Assembly: GCA_963170055.1 (NCBI GenBank)
Contig: CAUJGJ010000434.1
Location: 3,496,817 to 3,560,816 of the forward strand
DNA length: 64,000 nucleotides
Reading direction: 5' to 3'
Origin: Halisarca cf. caerulea
Lineage: Eukaryota > Porifera > Demospongiae > Chondrillida > Halisarcidae
Made by a program: the position numbers and the translations under genes. Shown piece after piece: positions 35,522 through 56,122 of the stretch (its first letter is position 1; each line of letters opens with the position of its first letter). The notes below the pieces were generated by a model, which saw only the letters and a list, made by a program, of their open reading frames with translations, did no database searches and was not told the DNA's origin.

Positions 35522-36087
35522 GTGTATAAAAACCATTTAAAAATGGTACAAGGATGTAGGATTGACACAGGATGGTGCAAAAAGCCATTATCAAAAAAGG
35601 ATTCTCCAAAAACACTTGGAACAAGGTTAAGTTGCAAAACCGGTACAGGGCTAGGTGGGCAAAGGGCGACAAGACAGGCATAGGGCTAGACGAGCATAGG
35701 GCTACACATGCATGAGGCTAGATGGGCATAGGGCTAGACAGAGTTTAATTGGACTGAATGTACACTGTGCAAATTCCTACATCCCGCAGCACATATGTAC
35801 TGTATAATGTGCTGCACATGCGGGATGTATAGGAATTTGCACAGTGTACATTCAGTCCAATTAAACTCTGTCTAGCCCTATGCCCATCTAGCCTCATGCA
35901 TGTGTAGCCCTATGCTCGTCTAGCCCTATGCCTGTCTTGCCACCCTTTGCCCACCTAGCCCTGTACCGGTTTTGCAACTTAACCTTGTTCCAAGTGTTTT
36001 TGGAGAATCCTTTTTTGATAATGGCTTTTTGCACCATCCTGTGTCAATCCTACATCCTTGTACCATTTTTAAATGGTTTTTATATAC
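35522..36087. repeat. near-perfect 566-base palindrome (foldback element)
   Basis: Two arms of about 280 bases are almost exact inverse complements, from GTGTATAAAAACCATTTAAA at the left to TTTAAATGGTTTTTATATAC at the right, around a centre CACATATGTACTGTATAATGTGCTG. Each arm contains the degenerate word GGGCTAGRYGRGCATA repeated five or six times. Decayed copies lie at 3128-3750 and 11640-11850. Non-coding. Near identity of the arms suggests recent insertion or gene conversion between arms. Confidence 0.93.
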
Positions 36088-37020
36088 TGCATAATAATAA
36101 GTACTATGACATTGTATAACTTTCAATAATTATATGAATATACTATTATAGTTAAGCAAATTATTAATATTATATAATAGTGACATCTGATTTATGTGAC
36201 ACTGGTTTATGCGGAAATTAACCTCTTAGCCAACACTTGTGAATCCCCACCACTAAACTGCACACAATTCTTCCTGTGAATTATCTGGCACAATTTTATG
36301 AAACAAATGTTGTCGGATAAACCAGAGCCCCCGATGCACTGTATATACTGAATGTAATAATAGCCGCAGTTTCATTATAATGTTAACATGCAAGACACAC
36401 AGTGCATGAGTCCTGCAGAGTCTCTATAGCTATTAATTAAATTAAGCACATGTACACCTTGATTCGAAGTTTTAATGCAGAAGCCTTCTTCAGCAGGACA
36501 CCATGCACTATAGCTACATACTCTGTCCCATTTGAAATCACTCAAGTACAATATTATAATTATATATAATAACAATTATCATTATTATAACATGTGTATA
36601 TAATATATCATTATATAATAATAATTATATTTGAAACCTCTGAAATAAGTACACCTAGCTCCATAATGTAATTACTACAGGACAGCTTACTGTGGTCCCA
36701 AAACGGTGTCCTAATTATAGCTTGAGGTTGTACTGTACAGTGGGCCCTAACTGGTTTATCCGACCATGTTTGCGTGATCATGTTCCTCATAACATGTGTC
36801 GGATAAACCAGGTGTTGGATAAATCAGGGTAGATAGTACACAGAGTGGTGGTGGTGATTCGACATGCAGCAGATCTAGAGTGTTGATCGGATAAATAAAC
36901 CAATGTAGAGTGGAACCCCTTTAATCCGGACACCTTGGGACCTGAAAGCACTGTCCTGATTATCGAGGTGTCCTCATTCAGGGGGGGGGGGGGGGGGGGG
37001 GGCACTGCAAAAATGGGGCT
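36088..37020. mobile_element. cluster of pogo-like MITE fragments with a G22 run
   Basis: Ends of the CAGTGG.ACC or ACTGGTTTATCCGAC type recur: about 36209, 36312 (inverse), 36738, 36800 (inverse), and 36905 (GTGGAACCCCTTTAATCCGG). They are nested or truncated, so exact limits cannot be set. A run of about 22 G lies at 36979-37001. Confidence 0.5.
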
Positions 37021-37070
37021 GTTTTACAGTGTGTGAACTACTGGTAAATCACTGTTTTACTTGTAGTGCA

Positions 37071-37112
37071 CACTAGTTTACTCCAAAGGTTTACTCTAGG
37101 AGTAAACTAGTG
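37071..37112. repeat. perfect 14-base hairpin
   Basis: CACTAGTTTACTCC (37071-37084) and GGAGTAAACTAGTG (37099-37112) are exact inverse complements. The words also read CACTAG/CTAGTG, like the ends discussed for 40818. Confidence 0.8.
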
Positions 37113-39164
37113 TAAAGTTAACGAACATTTAGATTTACTCCGTTCACACTTACACAGTGACAATGCATACACTAATGACTATGAATATCATTATACTTGA
37201 AATCCGCTAGGGCAGGCTGCTAGCTGTGAATATCTTTATACGAGTATGAATAATATGAATACTAATCCCACGTGATCCAGACAGTTGCAATGAATTCCAT
37301 TTCTTGGCATAGCAACACAACAATACTTAACAAAAAAATGGAAAACAAATGAAAGGTGTGCATAGTCATTGTCAACAGTTCTAGCTATCTTTACCAAGCC
37401 TGCAAGCCATAAAATGTCTCTGAACTCTCTGGTTCCTCTACAAGGGGTTGCAATGGCTCCATATTTGGTGGATGGATAAGTCCTCTTGCAATAACTCTGT
37501 GTTAAACTTTGTGGAAAGGTAAGTATGTCCCCTTGCTCCTCCATCTATTCTCCTCCTTGTTCAATCATCAGTCTATGTGGTAGGAATATAGAAACCCTAA
37601 TACACTTTATATAGAAGCTTAAGAAAGTATAATCAACTACCGCTAGGATCATCCATTGATGATCTAAAAGATGAGTTGGTGGGCTGATGTCTTTGGTAGA
37701 GCCTAATGCATATAATGCGTTCATACTGTTCTTCTTCCAACTGATCCAAATGATTGCTCATCAGTAGCTTGTATGAATTTGCTGAGTGCTAAAGTCCAAA
37801 ATGAGGTAGTGTTGTTATATGACTGTCAGTGCAGTGCGTTGAAACAAAAGTAGCAATGCGTACCTTGTGAACAATAGCTATAGGCTTGTGTATAATGTAG
37901 CCACTGCCTGAGCATTACTCTTCACTGAGATGTCTGACTGTGGCTTCCAGCTACTATAGGTCTTTCTCCAATGTCTGTACTTGTTTGGCTCTTCTTGTGT
38001 ATGTATCTCTGTTGGATGTAGCAAACATGCTAATGTAACAGTAATAGCAAACATTCTTGAGTGTAATAAATACAGGACTAACTCGTCTTTGCCATCTTAT
38101 TCTATTGTCACTGTGTCACTGTCTTCAGAACAGGACTCTTGATGTCTGTATAAGCAGCAAGTGGTTTTTCCATGCAACTTCCTGTTTTTATTTATCCTCT
38201 TGTCTCTTGAAGTTCTATAGTGCTAGGCAATGAGCTGGCCAGTACTTTGTCCTCTGAGGGAGATTTCTGTGGACTTTCTTCACAGAATGTGGGTGTAACC
38301 TATTTTCCCTCTAAAAATGAAATCCAATGAAATTGCTGGAGTGCAAGCACGTGATGTTCTCCCTCCAGTTAGATATTCATGGTATTCATTTGGATTGCCC
38401 ATATTTGTTCATTAATATTGCGAAGTATGAAATTCCTATCCTCCACGGGTTCATGTTTGGATGTAGTGTTGCTTTGAAAGTTTCTGTGCATGGGACAAGT
38501 TGGCCTGCCTGACCTCAGGTTTGTTAACTATGTGGTGATTCCCTCCAAAAGTTAGTTCAACCAATCAGATGCTGACCATTCCTCTTCCTGCACAGGTTTT
38601 ATTCAGTGTTTCCCTCCAAATCAGTGGTGTGTTGTGTAGAAGCATGACCTGGTGGCCTGTTGTAGTGATGAATCTGCTATAATACAGTCACAAGTGGTAT
38701 TGCTAGCAGTTATAGTTTACTTGCAGGATTTCTCAGTCATCTCTGTTCACTAGCAGGTGCAGGGATTGTGTCCCAGATCCTTCAGATTCTTTGTTGAGTT
38801 GTACTTTGCTCTTCTTTTCAATTGGTGATGTGTAGTTAATTTGCTATACAATTTCATACCTAAGCTGTCTGTTGGCTATATACTCTTGATCATATGCAGC
38901 TAGTGAAACCTATTACGTATGTTAAGACACCATTGGGACCAGGGGAAGCTGTTCTGTGTATGGAGGTATTCCTTTTCGAAGGGTTTGAACATACGTACAC
39001 ACTTACATGTCAATTCACGAGATTTCTAATCGTGCAGAGCAATGGTCTCAGTGTCCTTTAATAGAGGTTTCACTGTTACAGTAAATACACATACATATTA
39101 TGGCAAAGCATATACATGGGCAGAGTAAACTTTCATTCTGACTGCCATATCTACCATGAAGTTG
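37113..39164. other. 2 kb with no supported gene
   Basis: Short frames only. TCCCTCCAAA-type words recur (38304, 38360, 38541, 38612) in TTTCCCTC.AAA contexts. A single pogo-like right end (GAGGTTTCACTG) lies near 39064. Confidence 0.4.
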
Positions 39165-40817
39165 TATGCTTGTTTCAATCCTTTGTGGATGACATTGTGT
39201 GAGTCCGTCTCGAATGGATCAAACCTGCCATAGAGTTGTGTACTTGTTCTGTTCCTTCATGGATGGAAGTGTCTGTTTCGAATGGGCAGTATCTGTCCCA
39301 CAGTTGTATGCTTGTCTCATTCCTTCGTGGATGTGAGAGCCTGTTTCGAATGGGCCGTATCTGCCACGGAGTTGTATGCTTGTCTCGTTTCTTCGTGGAT
39401 GTGAGAGCCTGTTTCGAATGGGCCGTATCTGCCACGGAGTTGTATGCTTGTCCCGTTCCTTCGTGGATGTGAGAGCCTGTTTCGAATGGGCCGTATCTGC
39501 CACGGAGTTGTATGCTTGTCTCGTTCCTTCGTGGATGTGAGAGCCTGTTTCGAATGGGCCGTATCTGCCACGGAGTTGTATGCTTGTCTCGTTCCTTCGT
39601 GGATGTGAGAGCCTGTTTCGAATGGGCCGTATCTGCCACGGAGTTGTATGCTTGTCCCGTTCCTTCGTGGATGTGAGAGCCTGTTTCGAATGGGCCGTAT
39701 CTGCCACGGAGTTGTATGCTTGTCCCGTTCCTTCGTGGATGTGAGAGCCTGTTTCGAATGGGCCGTATCTGCCACGGAGTTGTATGCTTGTCCCGTTCCT
39801 TCGTGGATGTGAGAGCCTGTTTCGAATGGGCCGTATCTGCCACGGAGTTGTATGCTTGTCCCGTTCCTTCGTGGATGTGAGAGCCTGTTTCGAATGGGCC
39901 GTATCTGCCACGGAGTTGTATGCTTGTCCCGTTCCTTCGTGGATGTGAGAGCCTGTTTCGAATGGGCCGTATCTGCCACGGAGTTGTATGCTTGTCTCGT
40001 TCCTTCGTGGATGTGAGAGCCTGTTTCGAATGGGCCGTATCTGCCACGGAGTTGTATGCTTGTCTCGTTCCTTCGTGGATGTGAGAGCCTGTTTCGAATG
40101 GGCCGTATCTGCCACGGAGTTGTATGCTTGTCCCGTTCCTTCGTGGATGTGAGAGCCTGTTTCGAATGGGCCGTATCTGCCACGGAGTTGTATGCTTGTC
40201 CCGTTCCTTCGTGGATGTGAGAGCCTGTTTCGAATGGGCCGTATCTGCCACGGAGTTGTATGCTTGTCCCGTTCCTTCGTGGATGTGAGAGCCTGTTTCG
40301 AATGGGCCGTATCTGCCACGGAGTTGTATGCTTGTCCCGTTCCTTCGTGGATGTGAGAGCCTGTTTCGAATGGGCCGTATCTGCCACGGAGTTGTATGCT
40401 TGTCTCGTTCCTTCGTGGATGTGAGAGCCTGTTTCGAATGGGCCGTATCTGCCACGGAGTTGTATGCTTGTCCCGTTCCTTCGTGGATGTGAGAGCCTGT
40501 TTCGAATGGGCCGTATCTGCCACGGAGTTGTATGCTTGTCTCGTTCCTTCGTGGATGTGAGAGCCTGTTTTGAATGGGCCGTATCTGCCACGGAGTTGTA
40601 TGCTTGTCCCGTTCCTTCGTGGATGTGAGAGCCTGTTTCGAATGGGCCGTATCTGCCACGGAGTTGTATGCTTGTCCCGTTCCTTCGTGGATGTGAGAGC
40701 CTGTTTCGAATGGGCCGTATATGCCACGGAGTTGTATGCTTGTCTCGTTCCTTCGTGGATGTGAGAGCCTGTTTCGAATGGGCCGTATCTGCCACGGAGT
40801 TGTATGCTTGTCTCGTC
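39165..40817 (-). repeat. 68-base satellite array, about 24 units, minus orientation
   Basis: Units (canonical orientation) start GAACGRGACAAGCATACAAC and include CCGTGGCAGATACGGCCC and TTCGAAACAGGCTCTCAC. Units are nearly identical in the body and decay into diverged copies at 39165-39320. The junction at 40817/40818 is abrupt, with CACTAGAAAAAGTG following. The unit has no stop in any frame of one strand, so 500-aa frames appear; they are not genes. Confidence 0.97.
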
Positions 40818-41631
40818 ACTAGAAAAAGTGTTTTCTTGGAATGTACTAAATTCAAGACTATTTCTCGTGTTTAGTAGCTGCAATCATAGAATTCAGTGTT
40901 TGGATATGGAATTTATTCAACAAGTACTCCATTCCAGCACATTGCTCATTTTAAGTCGCTAGTCTCTAGATTGAAGACTGAATTTCAAACTGTTTGTCTA
41001 TGTTCTAGCCTGTGTCTGTAAGTAAGCAAAATTGCTACATTAAATGTAACCTTGCTTAATTTCAGTAGTAACACACTAAATTTAAGGAAAATCAGCATTT
41101 TGTTAAAACAGAGACTCTAAAAAGTAAGCATTCAAAGCTTAAAAATAACCTGTCACTTACAGTTAGCATGCTACCTTCAAACTAGAACATTGGCCATTAA
41201 ATCTAGGAACTGCAACTTATAACAATCTATAAGGCCTCAGATTTTATACATTGTCAAGCTTAATTCTACCATTTGTGCATAATTATACTGTACATTATCC
41301 AAACATAATATACAAAAATACATTAGAACCTCCATCAGCAAGCTGTCATGTATGGAGGTGCAGGTCATGCAATGTGAACAATTTCATGGTGCAGAGCATT
41401 AATTGTTAACTTTGTTTTAATCTTGGAAGTGGCTGCATTAATTGAGGTGTCCTTGAACATATATATATATATATATGGTCAATATAATACACCATTCTGA
41501 CAATTTACTGATGTAATAAGCACCTCGTGCAATAATTGACCATAATAAAATGAGCTGCATGAACTTTATTAATTCAATTGATTCAGAAATTGTCGTACAA
41601 TTAAACACATTGAATACAATCTATCCACATA
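40818..41631. other. 3' flank of the zinc-finger gene, starts with a CACTA-type end
   Basis: Begins CACTAGAAAAAGTGTTTTC directly against the satellite. No coding content; contains a short (TA)n at 41459-41476. Confidence 0.5.
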
Positions 41632-51701
<10,070 letters not shown>

Positions 51702-51808
51702 TTTGTATCTAGCACGTGTAATGTCCACGTGGTCCGTACGCTATAGAACGCTTGCGCATGCGCAGTTAATTGTTTGTTGGCGCGCGCGGTTCGAAACGCT
51801 CTATAGCG
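51702..51808. promoter_or_regulatory. 107-base bidirectional promoter
   Basis: Separates two divergent ATGs (51701 minus, 51809 plus). Contains a perfect palindromic NRF1-type site TGCGCATGCGCA (51753-51764), two CACGTG E-boxes (51713-51718 and 51726-51731), and CTATAGAACG/CTCTATAGCG words. CpG-rich against an AT-rich background. Transcription start sites are not determined; coupled expression of the two genes is inferred. Confidence 0.7.
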
Positions 51809-52657
51809 ATGGCTGAGTCTCTCTCTTCGTCTCGGGGTAGCGAAACACGAGATGGCACGGATATCAGCAAGTTAACCTCAGACGAGTTACATCGGTTTCT
51901 AGTTCGGATTAGTCTGATGAATGAATCAGAAGCAGAAGAATTGAGGAGTAAGTTAGACCGGCTCTCTGTGACGGCTGCTTCAGTTTTATGTCATCGAGTC
52001 TGTCCATAGTTTACTCCTTACTGAACTTACCCTTATTTAGCCAGTAACTCTGTGTCATGCAGGAACGATATAGTTCTTGGAAACTCGTCCTGTTTACTGT
52101 ATATAGTTACTGTTAAATTTCAATTATTATCAGAGAGAAATGTAGATGGCAGCACACTCATGATGATGAGTCGAGAAGATATAGCCATCATTTTCCCTGA
52201 GCACAGGCAGTTTATCCTTGGAATGCGATTGTTCAAGTTCATCCAGGACCAGCGACAGGTGCCATCTAGCTCTTCTGGATCATGTGGTTCTAATGCTGGG
52301 AGTATTTCAGAGTTTGGTTCCAGTACCAGCAAAAGAGTACACCCAGAAGAGTTTGATGATTCATTAAGCACAGTGCAGCAGACACAACAAAAGGCATTCA
52401 AATTACCTTGTTTTTCTCGTGATATTGAAGAGGCTATTCGTAGAGATGAATTCTACACATCTTCTAAACGTAGCAAGCTCATAAGGGAGGCTTGTCGAGC
52501 TTTGCAGGGCCACTGTCGATCACTCCACAAAAGTGTATCAACTAATGAAAAAAAAAGTTTAGCTAGAAGTCTATATGTGTTGGCTCCAAAGAGTTTGGGA
52601 GATCCTACAGAAATTGGAGTAAAAGGTGTACCAGAAGTAAGATGTATATTAAAATAA
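51809..52657 (+). CDS. SAM-domain protein, N-terminal part
   Basis: Exon 1 is 51809-51947 (ATG, phase 1, GTAAGT donor); exon 2 starts at 52134. A SAM-like helical domain spans both: LTSDELHRFL, then VDGSTLMMMSREDI, then GMRLFKFIQDQR. After a Ser-rich linker comes a basic helical segment (SSKRSKLIREACRAL). At GVPE (52636) a donor GTAAGATG follows; reading past it gives six more residues and TAA at 52655, overlapping an AATAAA. So either a 220-aa protein is made by intronic polyadenylation, or the exon splices to a lost 3' part. The four exons on the opposite strand at 52707-54059 fit that missing part in phase. SAM domains mediate protein-protein association. Shares a promoter with the zinc-finger gene. 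Confidence 0.75.
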
Positions 52658-52706
52658 ATTTTGTATACTATTGGCATGACATAACATACATGCAATTGAA
52701 TTCTGT

Positions 52707-54059
52707 TCATATATACATTGCACCATGCAGCAATATCCATGCATGCATGTATCCTGTTTGAGTTGCAGTCACTGTCATGTTCAAGTAGGCTGTCGATTTC
52801 TTCTTCCCTTCAACTATTCCAAACATTTTCTCCTGCAGCATTTCCAGTGCTTCACGGACTTCAGAATGGTAGTGAAGACAAAAGGCATGACAAAAACCCA
52901 TAAGAACAATTAGCATAGAGAAAATACGACAGCCGATATTTGCCACCACAACTTTTCCCTCACAAATGAGTGAGCAACTTTTAACATCATAAATACTTCC
53001 AATTACTGCAATGTACGGGTCGTTCACTGATCTCATTTTAGTCAAGCACTGAGGCACACTCTAAAATTAAACAAAAGGAATAACATTATAATGTTACAGT
53101 TTCCTGCATGGCTCAAATTGCTATTCTGCTGTCTGTATGCATGTATGCAAGAACAACCTGTCCAGTGCAATGCAAAAAAGCTACATGATAAAACAATATT
53201 TATATATACCTCTGACACACAAATAACCCGGGAAAGCCTCTCGATAGTCTTCGACTTGTTCCCCTTGGGTTTCAGCTTCTCTACCAAAATAATCAGACAC
53301 TGCCAGGCCTTAGCTGTGACAAAATGGTTCAAGCAAATATTTAACATTCATTAATATTATGGGAAAAACATATATCTTCATGCAATCATACCATTTCCAG
53401 TTGCCAATGCTTGAGTACTTCCTTGAACTTTACTCTGTATGCCATATTCAATAATGGCTGGCATGATCTCCATATCCCACCTGCTATTCATTTCAGAACA
53501 CTGGTCATAGATAGCTCCCATATTGGTGAATGCAGTACCAGCTTTCAGAAACAGATCTTGCGCCAACTACAAGGGATTTGCAATTATATAATATATTATA
53601 TTGTACTGTTTTAAGTTGCATGCTGCATGATGCATGTATTACAATGTCATATTAATATATATTCAAATAAAGGATGCCCATCATGATAATTCTATTAAAT
53701 AAATATACACACACATATGCAGACATGCATGTATACATTAAATAACTCACAAATCTTGGATCTTTCAAGGATGGATATGTCTTAAACATTTCTTGGATAC
53801 GTGAGGAGGAATGCGCAATGCTACGTGATTCCTCTTGACGCGCACGAAAGGTTAGTGTCAGCAGCCGACAAACCTTGTCTTCGTCGAACTTTTTCTTTTG
53901 AATTTCCTTGCCAAGTTCCCTCAGATGTTCTGCTGTTGAATCATCATCATCCTCACAAGTCAATGTGGCACTTTTGTTTGCTTCTCTCCTTCTAGGTTCA
54001 TTTGTTTCACATCTATCATTGTTCTGAAACCACTTGAATATCTGGACACCCAGGCTGGC
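52707..54059 (-). CDS. C-terminal half of a SAM-family protein, four exons, probably inverted
   Basis: Exons on the minus strand: 54059-53751, 53566-53392, 53313-53210, 53060-52707 (TGA). All junctions are GT-AG and phases agree (0, 0, 1, 0), giving 313 residues. Content: an acidic and basic N-terminal region, then DKVCRLLTLTFRARQEESR and TYPSLKDPRF, then LAQDLFLKAGTAF. The last exon has PYIAVIGSIY, an ICEGKVVVANIG strand region and a hydrophobic segment. These match, from memory, the C-terminal organisation of animal SAM proteins of the type starting at 51809. No 5' exon or ATG exists upstream on this strand; the first acceptor is only about 85 bases from the satellite. Best explained as the inverted 3' half of the adjacent gene; a second broken family member is the alternative. 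Confidence 0.65.
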
Positions 54060-54141
54060 CTGCATTGTCAATGGAAAGAGTACAGCTGTCATAATCAGGC
54101 ATAATCATAAATTTTTCACAGTGTAAACAAATTTTTATTAT

Positions 54142-55050
54142 ATGAGAAGGAACGAGACAAGCATACAACTTCATGGCAGATACGGTCCATTCGAAACAGG
54201 CTCTCACATCCACGAAGGAACGAGACAAGCATACAACTCCGTGGCAGATACGGCCCATTCGAAACAGGCTCTCACATCCATGAAGGAACGAGACAAGCAT
54301 ACAACTTCATGGCAGATACGGTCCATTCGAAACAGGCTCTCACATCCACGAAGGAACGGGACAAGCATACAACTCCGTGGCAGATACGGCCCATTCGAAA
54401 CAGGCTCTCACATCCACGAAGGAACGGGACAAGCATACAACTCCGTGGCAGATACGGCCCATTCGAAACAGGCTCTCACATCCACGAAGGAACGGGACAA
54501 GCATACAACTCCGTGGCAGATACGGCCCATTCGAAACAGGCTCTCACATCCACGAAGGAACGAGACAAGCATACAACTCCGTGGCAGATACGGCCCATTC
54601 GAAACAGGCTCTCACATCCACGAAGGAACGGGACAAGCATACAACTCCGTGGCAGATACGGCCCATTCGAAACAGGCTCTCACATCCACGAAGGAACGGG
54701 ACAAGCATACAACTCCGTGGCAGATACGGCCCATTCGAAACAGGCTCTCACATCCACGAAGGAACGGGACAAGCATACAACTCCGTGGCAGATACGGCCC
54801 ATTCGAAACAGGCTCTCACATCCACGAAGGAACGGGACAAGCATACAACTCCGTGGCAGATACGGCCCATTCGAAACAGGCTCTCACATCCACGAAGGAA
54901 CGAGACAAGCATACAACTCCGTGGCAGATACGGCCCATTCGAAACAGGCTCTCACATCCACGAAGGAACGGGACAAGCATACAACTCCGTGGCAGATACG
55001 GCCCATTCGAAACAGGCTCTCACATCCACGAAGGAACGAGACAAGCATAC
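54142..55050 (+). repeat. 68-base satellite array, left part of the right block, about 13 units
   Basis: Same unit as at 39165-40817, in the opposite orientation. Units with the linked variant AACTTCATGG plus CGGTCC occur first and third. Interrupted at 55050 (AAGCATAC) by a LINE and resumed at 59313 in register. Confidence 0.97.
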
Positions 55051-55075
55051 CGGTATCTACATATGCCACGAAAAA

Positions 55076-56122
55076 ATGGCTGAAGGCGGGAAGTCAGCAA
55101 GGAAAGGGAGGAAACAAAAGCAATCAACTGACCACAAACTTCCTAGAACAAGTGACCGCAAGGCTAATCAAGCAATTTGCGCAATTTGCGAAGAGGAAAT
55201 TATAGACGCATCAAGCCAAACAACAGGTGAGGACGCTATATACTGTGACGGCCATTGCAAATCTTGGATACATCGTCGATGTGCAGGTCTATCTACGGCT
55301 AATTTCACAGTCGTCTCTCAATCTAAAGATCCATACTTCTGTCCTCATTGCCGTCTCGAAACAGCTGTAGAGAAATTGGCCCAATTAGAAATTCAACTAG
55401 AACATCTGGTTGACCGGGTTGAACGCTCTAAACCTAAACCGACACCGACCACATCTTCCTCACCCCCTATCCCGGTCCATCCCGACAATAATTCAGTTTC
55501 ATCAAATACGGCCCCAAGTCTACCCACGACGACCAATTCCTCGTCCAGAGAGACAACTAGCCAACCAACTACCACTACTGCTCCTTCCGCGCCATCTAAA
55601 TTCAACGTTGTGGTCTACGGTATCGAAGAATGTCCAAAAGGCACACACTTTTCTCAAAGACAACTTAAAGATACCGAAAATGTAGCAAACTTTTTCGAAA
55701 CCTTCTGCCCTCAAATATCCGATCAATCCATACGGGACACCGTCAGGCTAGGCAAATTCCGAGAAGAAGCAGTTCGACCAATTTTGGTCACGATGGCGAG
55801 GGTATGTGATGCCTCCACGTTACTATCAAACAGACGAAGCATCGCACCAAGCTCCAAAGCATCTCTGAAACCCCACATGTCTCATGAACAACGCAAGGTA
55901 GAAAGCATTCTCCTCCAAGAACGTCGCCGACTAATTGATTCAGGCAAGGAACGATCTAGTATCAAAATAAAAGGTAATCGACTTTATCTTCACAACCTCG
56001 AACATGGTCGCGTGGAAAATAATCAATTTGTCCCTCTTTCACCAACGCCCTCAACCTCTACCACAACCACAAACGAAACTGAATCGGATCAAACCCCAAA
56101 TCAAAATGACTCCCCAAACTGA
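55076..56122 (+). CDS. LINE ORF1: PHD finger and RRM-like protein
   Basis: 348 aa from ATG at 55076. The frame is also open upstream through the satellite, which is coincidental. C4HC3 PHD finger (CAICEEE, CDGHC, H..C, CPHC), a short coiled coil, a Pro/Thr/Ser-rich linker, an RRM-like segment (KFNVVVYGIEE, VRLGKF, RPILVTM) and a C-terminal domain (ERSSIKIKGNRLYLHN). Same architecture as 30770-31843. Ends with TGA CTG, followed in frame by ORF2. Confidence 0.9.
   Translation: MAEGGKSARKGRKQKQSTDHKLPRTSDRKANQAICAICEEEIIDASSQTTGEDAIYCDGHCKSWIHRRCAGLSTANFTVVSQSKDPYFCPHCRLETAVEKLAQLEIQLEHLVDRVERSKPKPTPTTSSSPPIPVHPDNNSVSSNTAPSLPTTTNSSSRETTSQPTTTTAPSAPSKFNVVVYGIEECPKGTHFSQRQLKDTENVANFFETFCPQISDQSIRDTVRLGKFREEAVRPILVTMARVCDASTLLSNRRSIAPSSKASLKPHMSHEQRKVESILLQERRRLIDSGKERSSIKIKGNRLYLHNLEHGRVENNQFVPLSPTPSTSTTTTNETESDQTPNQNDSPN

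Noticed and set aside
39165..40817. CRISPR array
   Set aside because: Units are contiguous 68-mers without unique spacers, in a eukaryotic genome.
39165..40883. Frames of about 500 aa in all three minus-strand frames of the satellite, and up to 581 aa at 54142-56122
   Set aside because: The 68-base unit rotates the frame each repeat and happens to lack stops on one strand, so all three frames stay open. The translations are the same three peptides in rotation. The fusion of the array frame to LINE ORF1 at 55076 is coincidental.
54142..55050. tRNA-like A/B boxes in the satellite unit (TGGCAGATACG and ATTCGAAAC)
   Set aside because: The two boxes are only a few bases apart within a unit, the A box has a mismatch, and no cloverleaf can be drawn.
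54142..55050. Hammerhead ribozyme in the satellite
   Set aside because: No CUGANGA core with a paired GAAA could be found on either strand of the unit.
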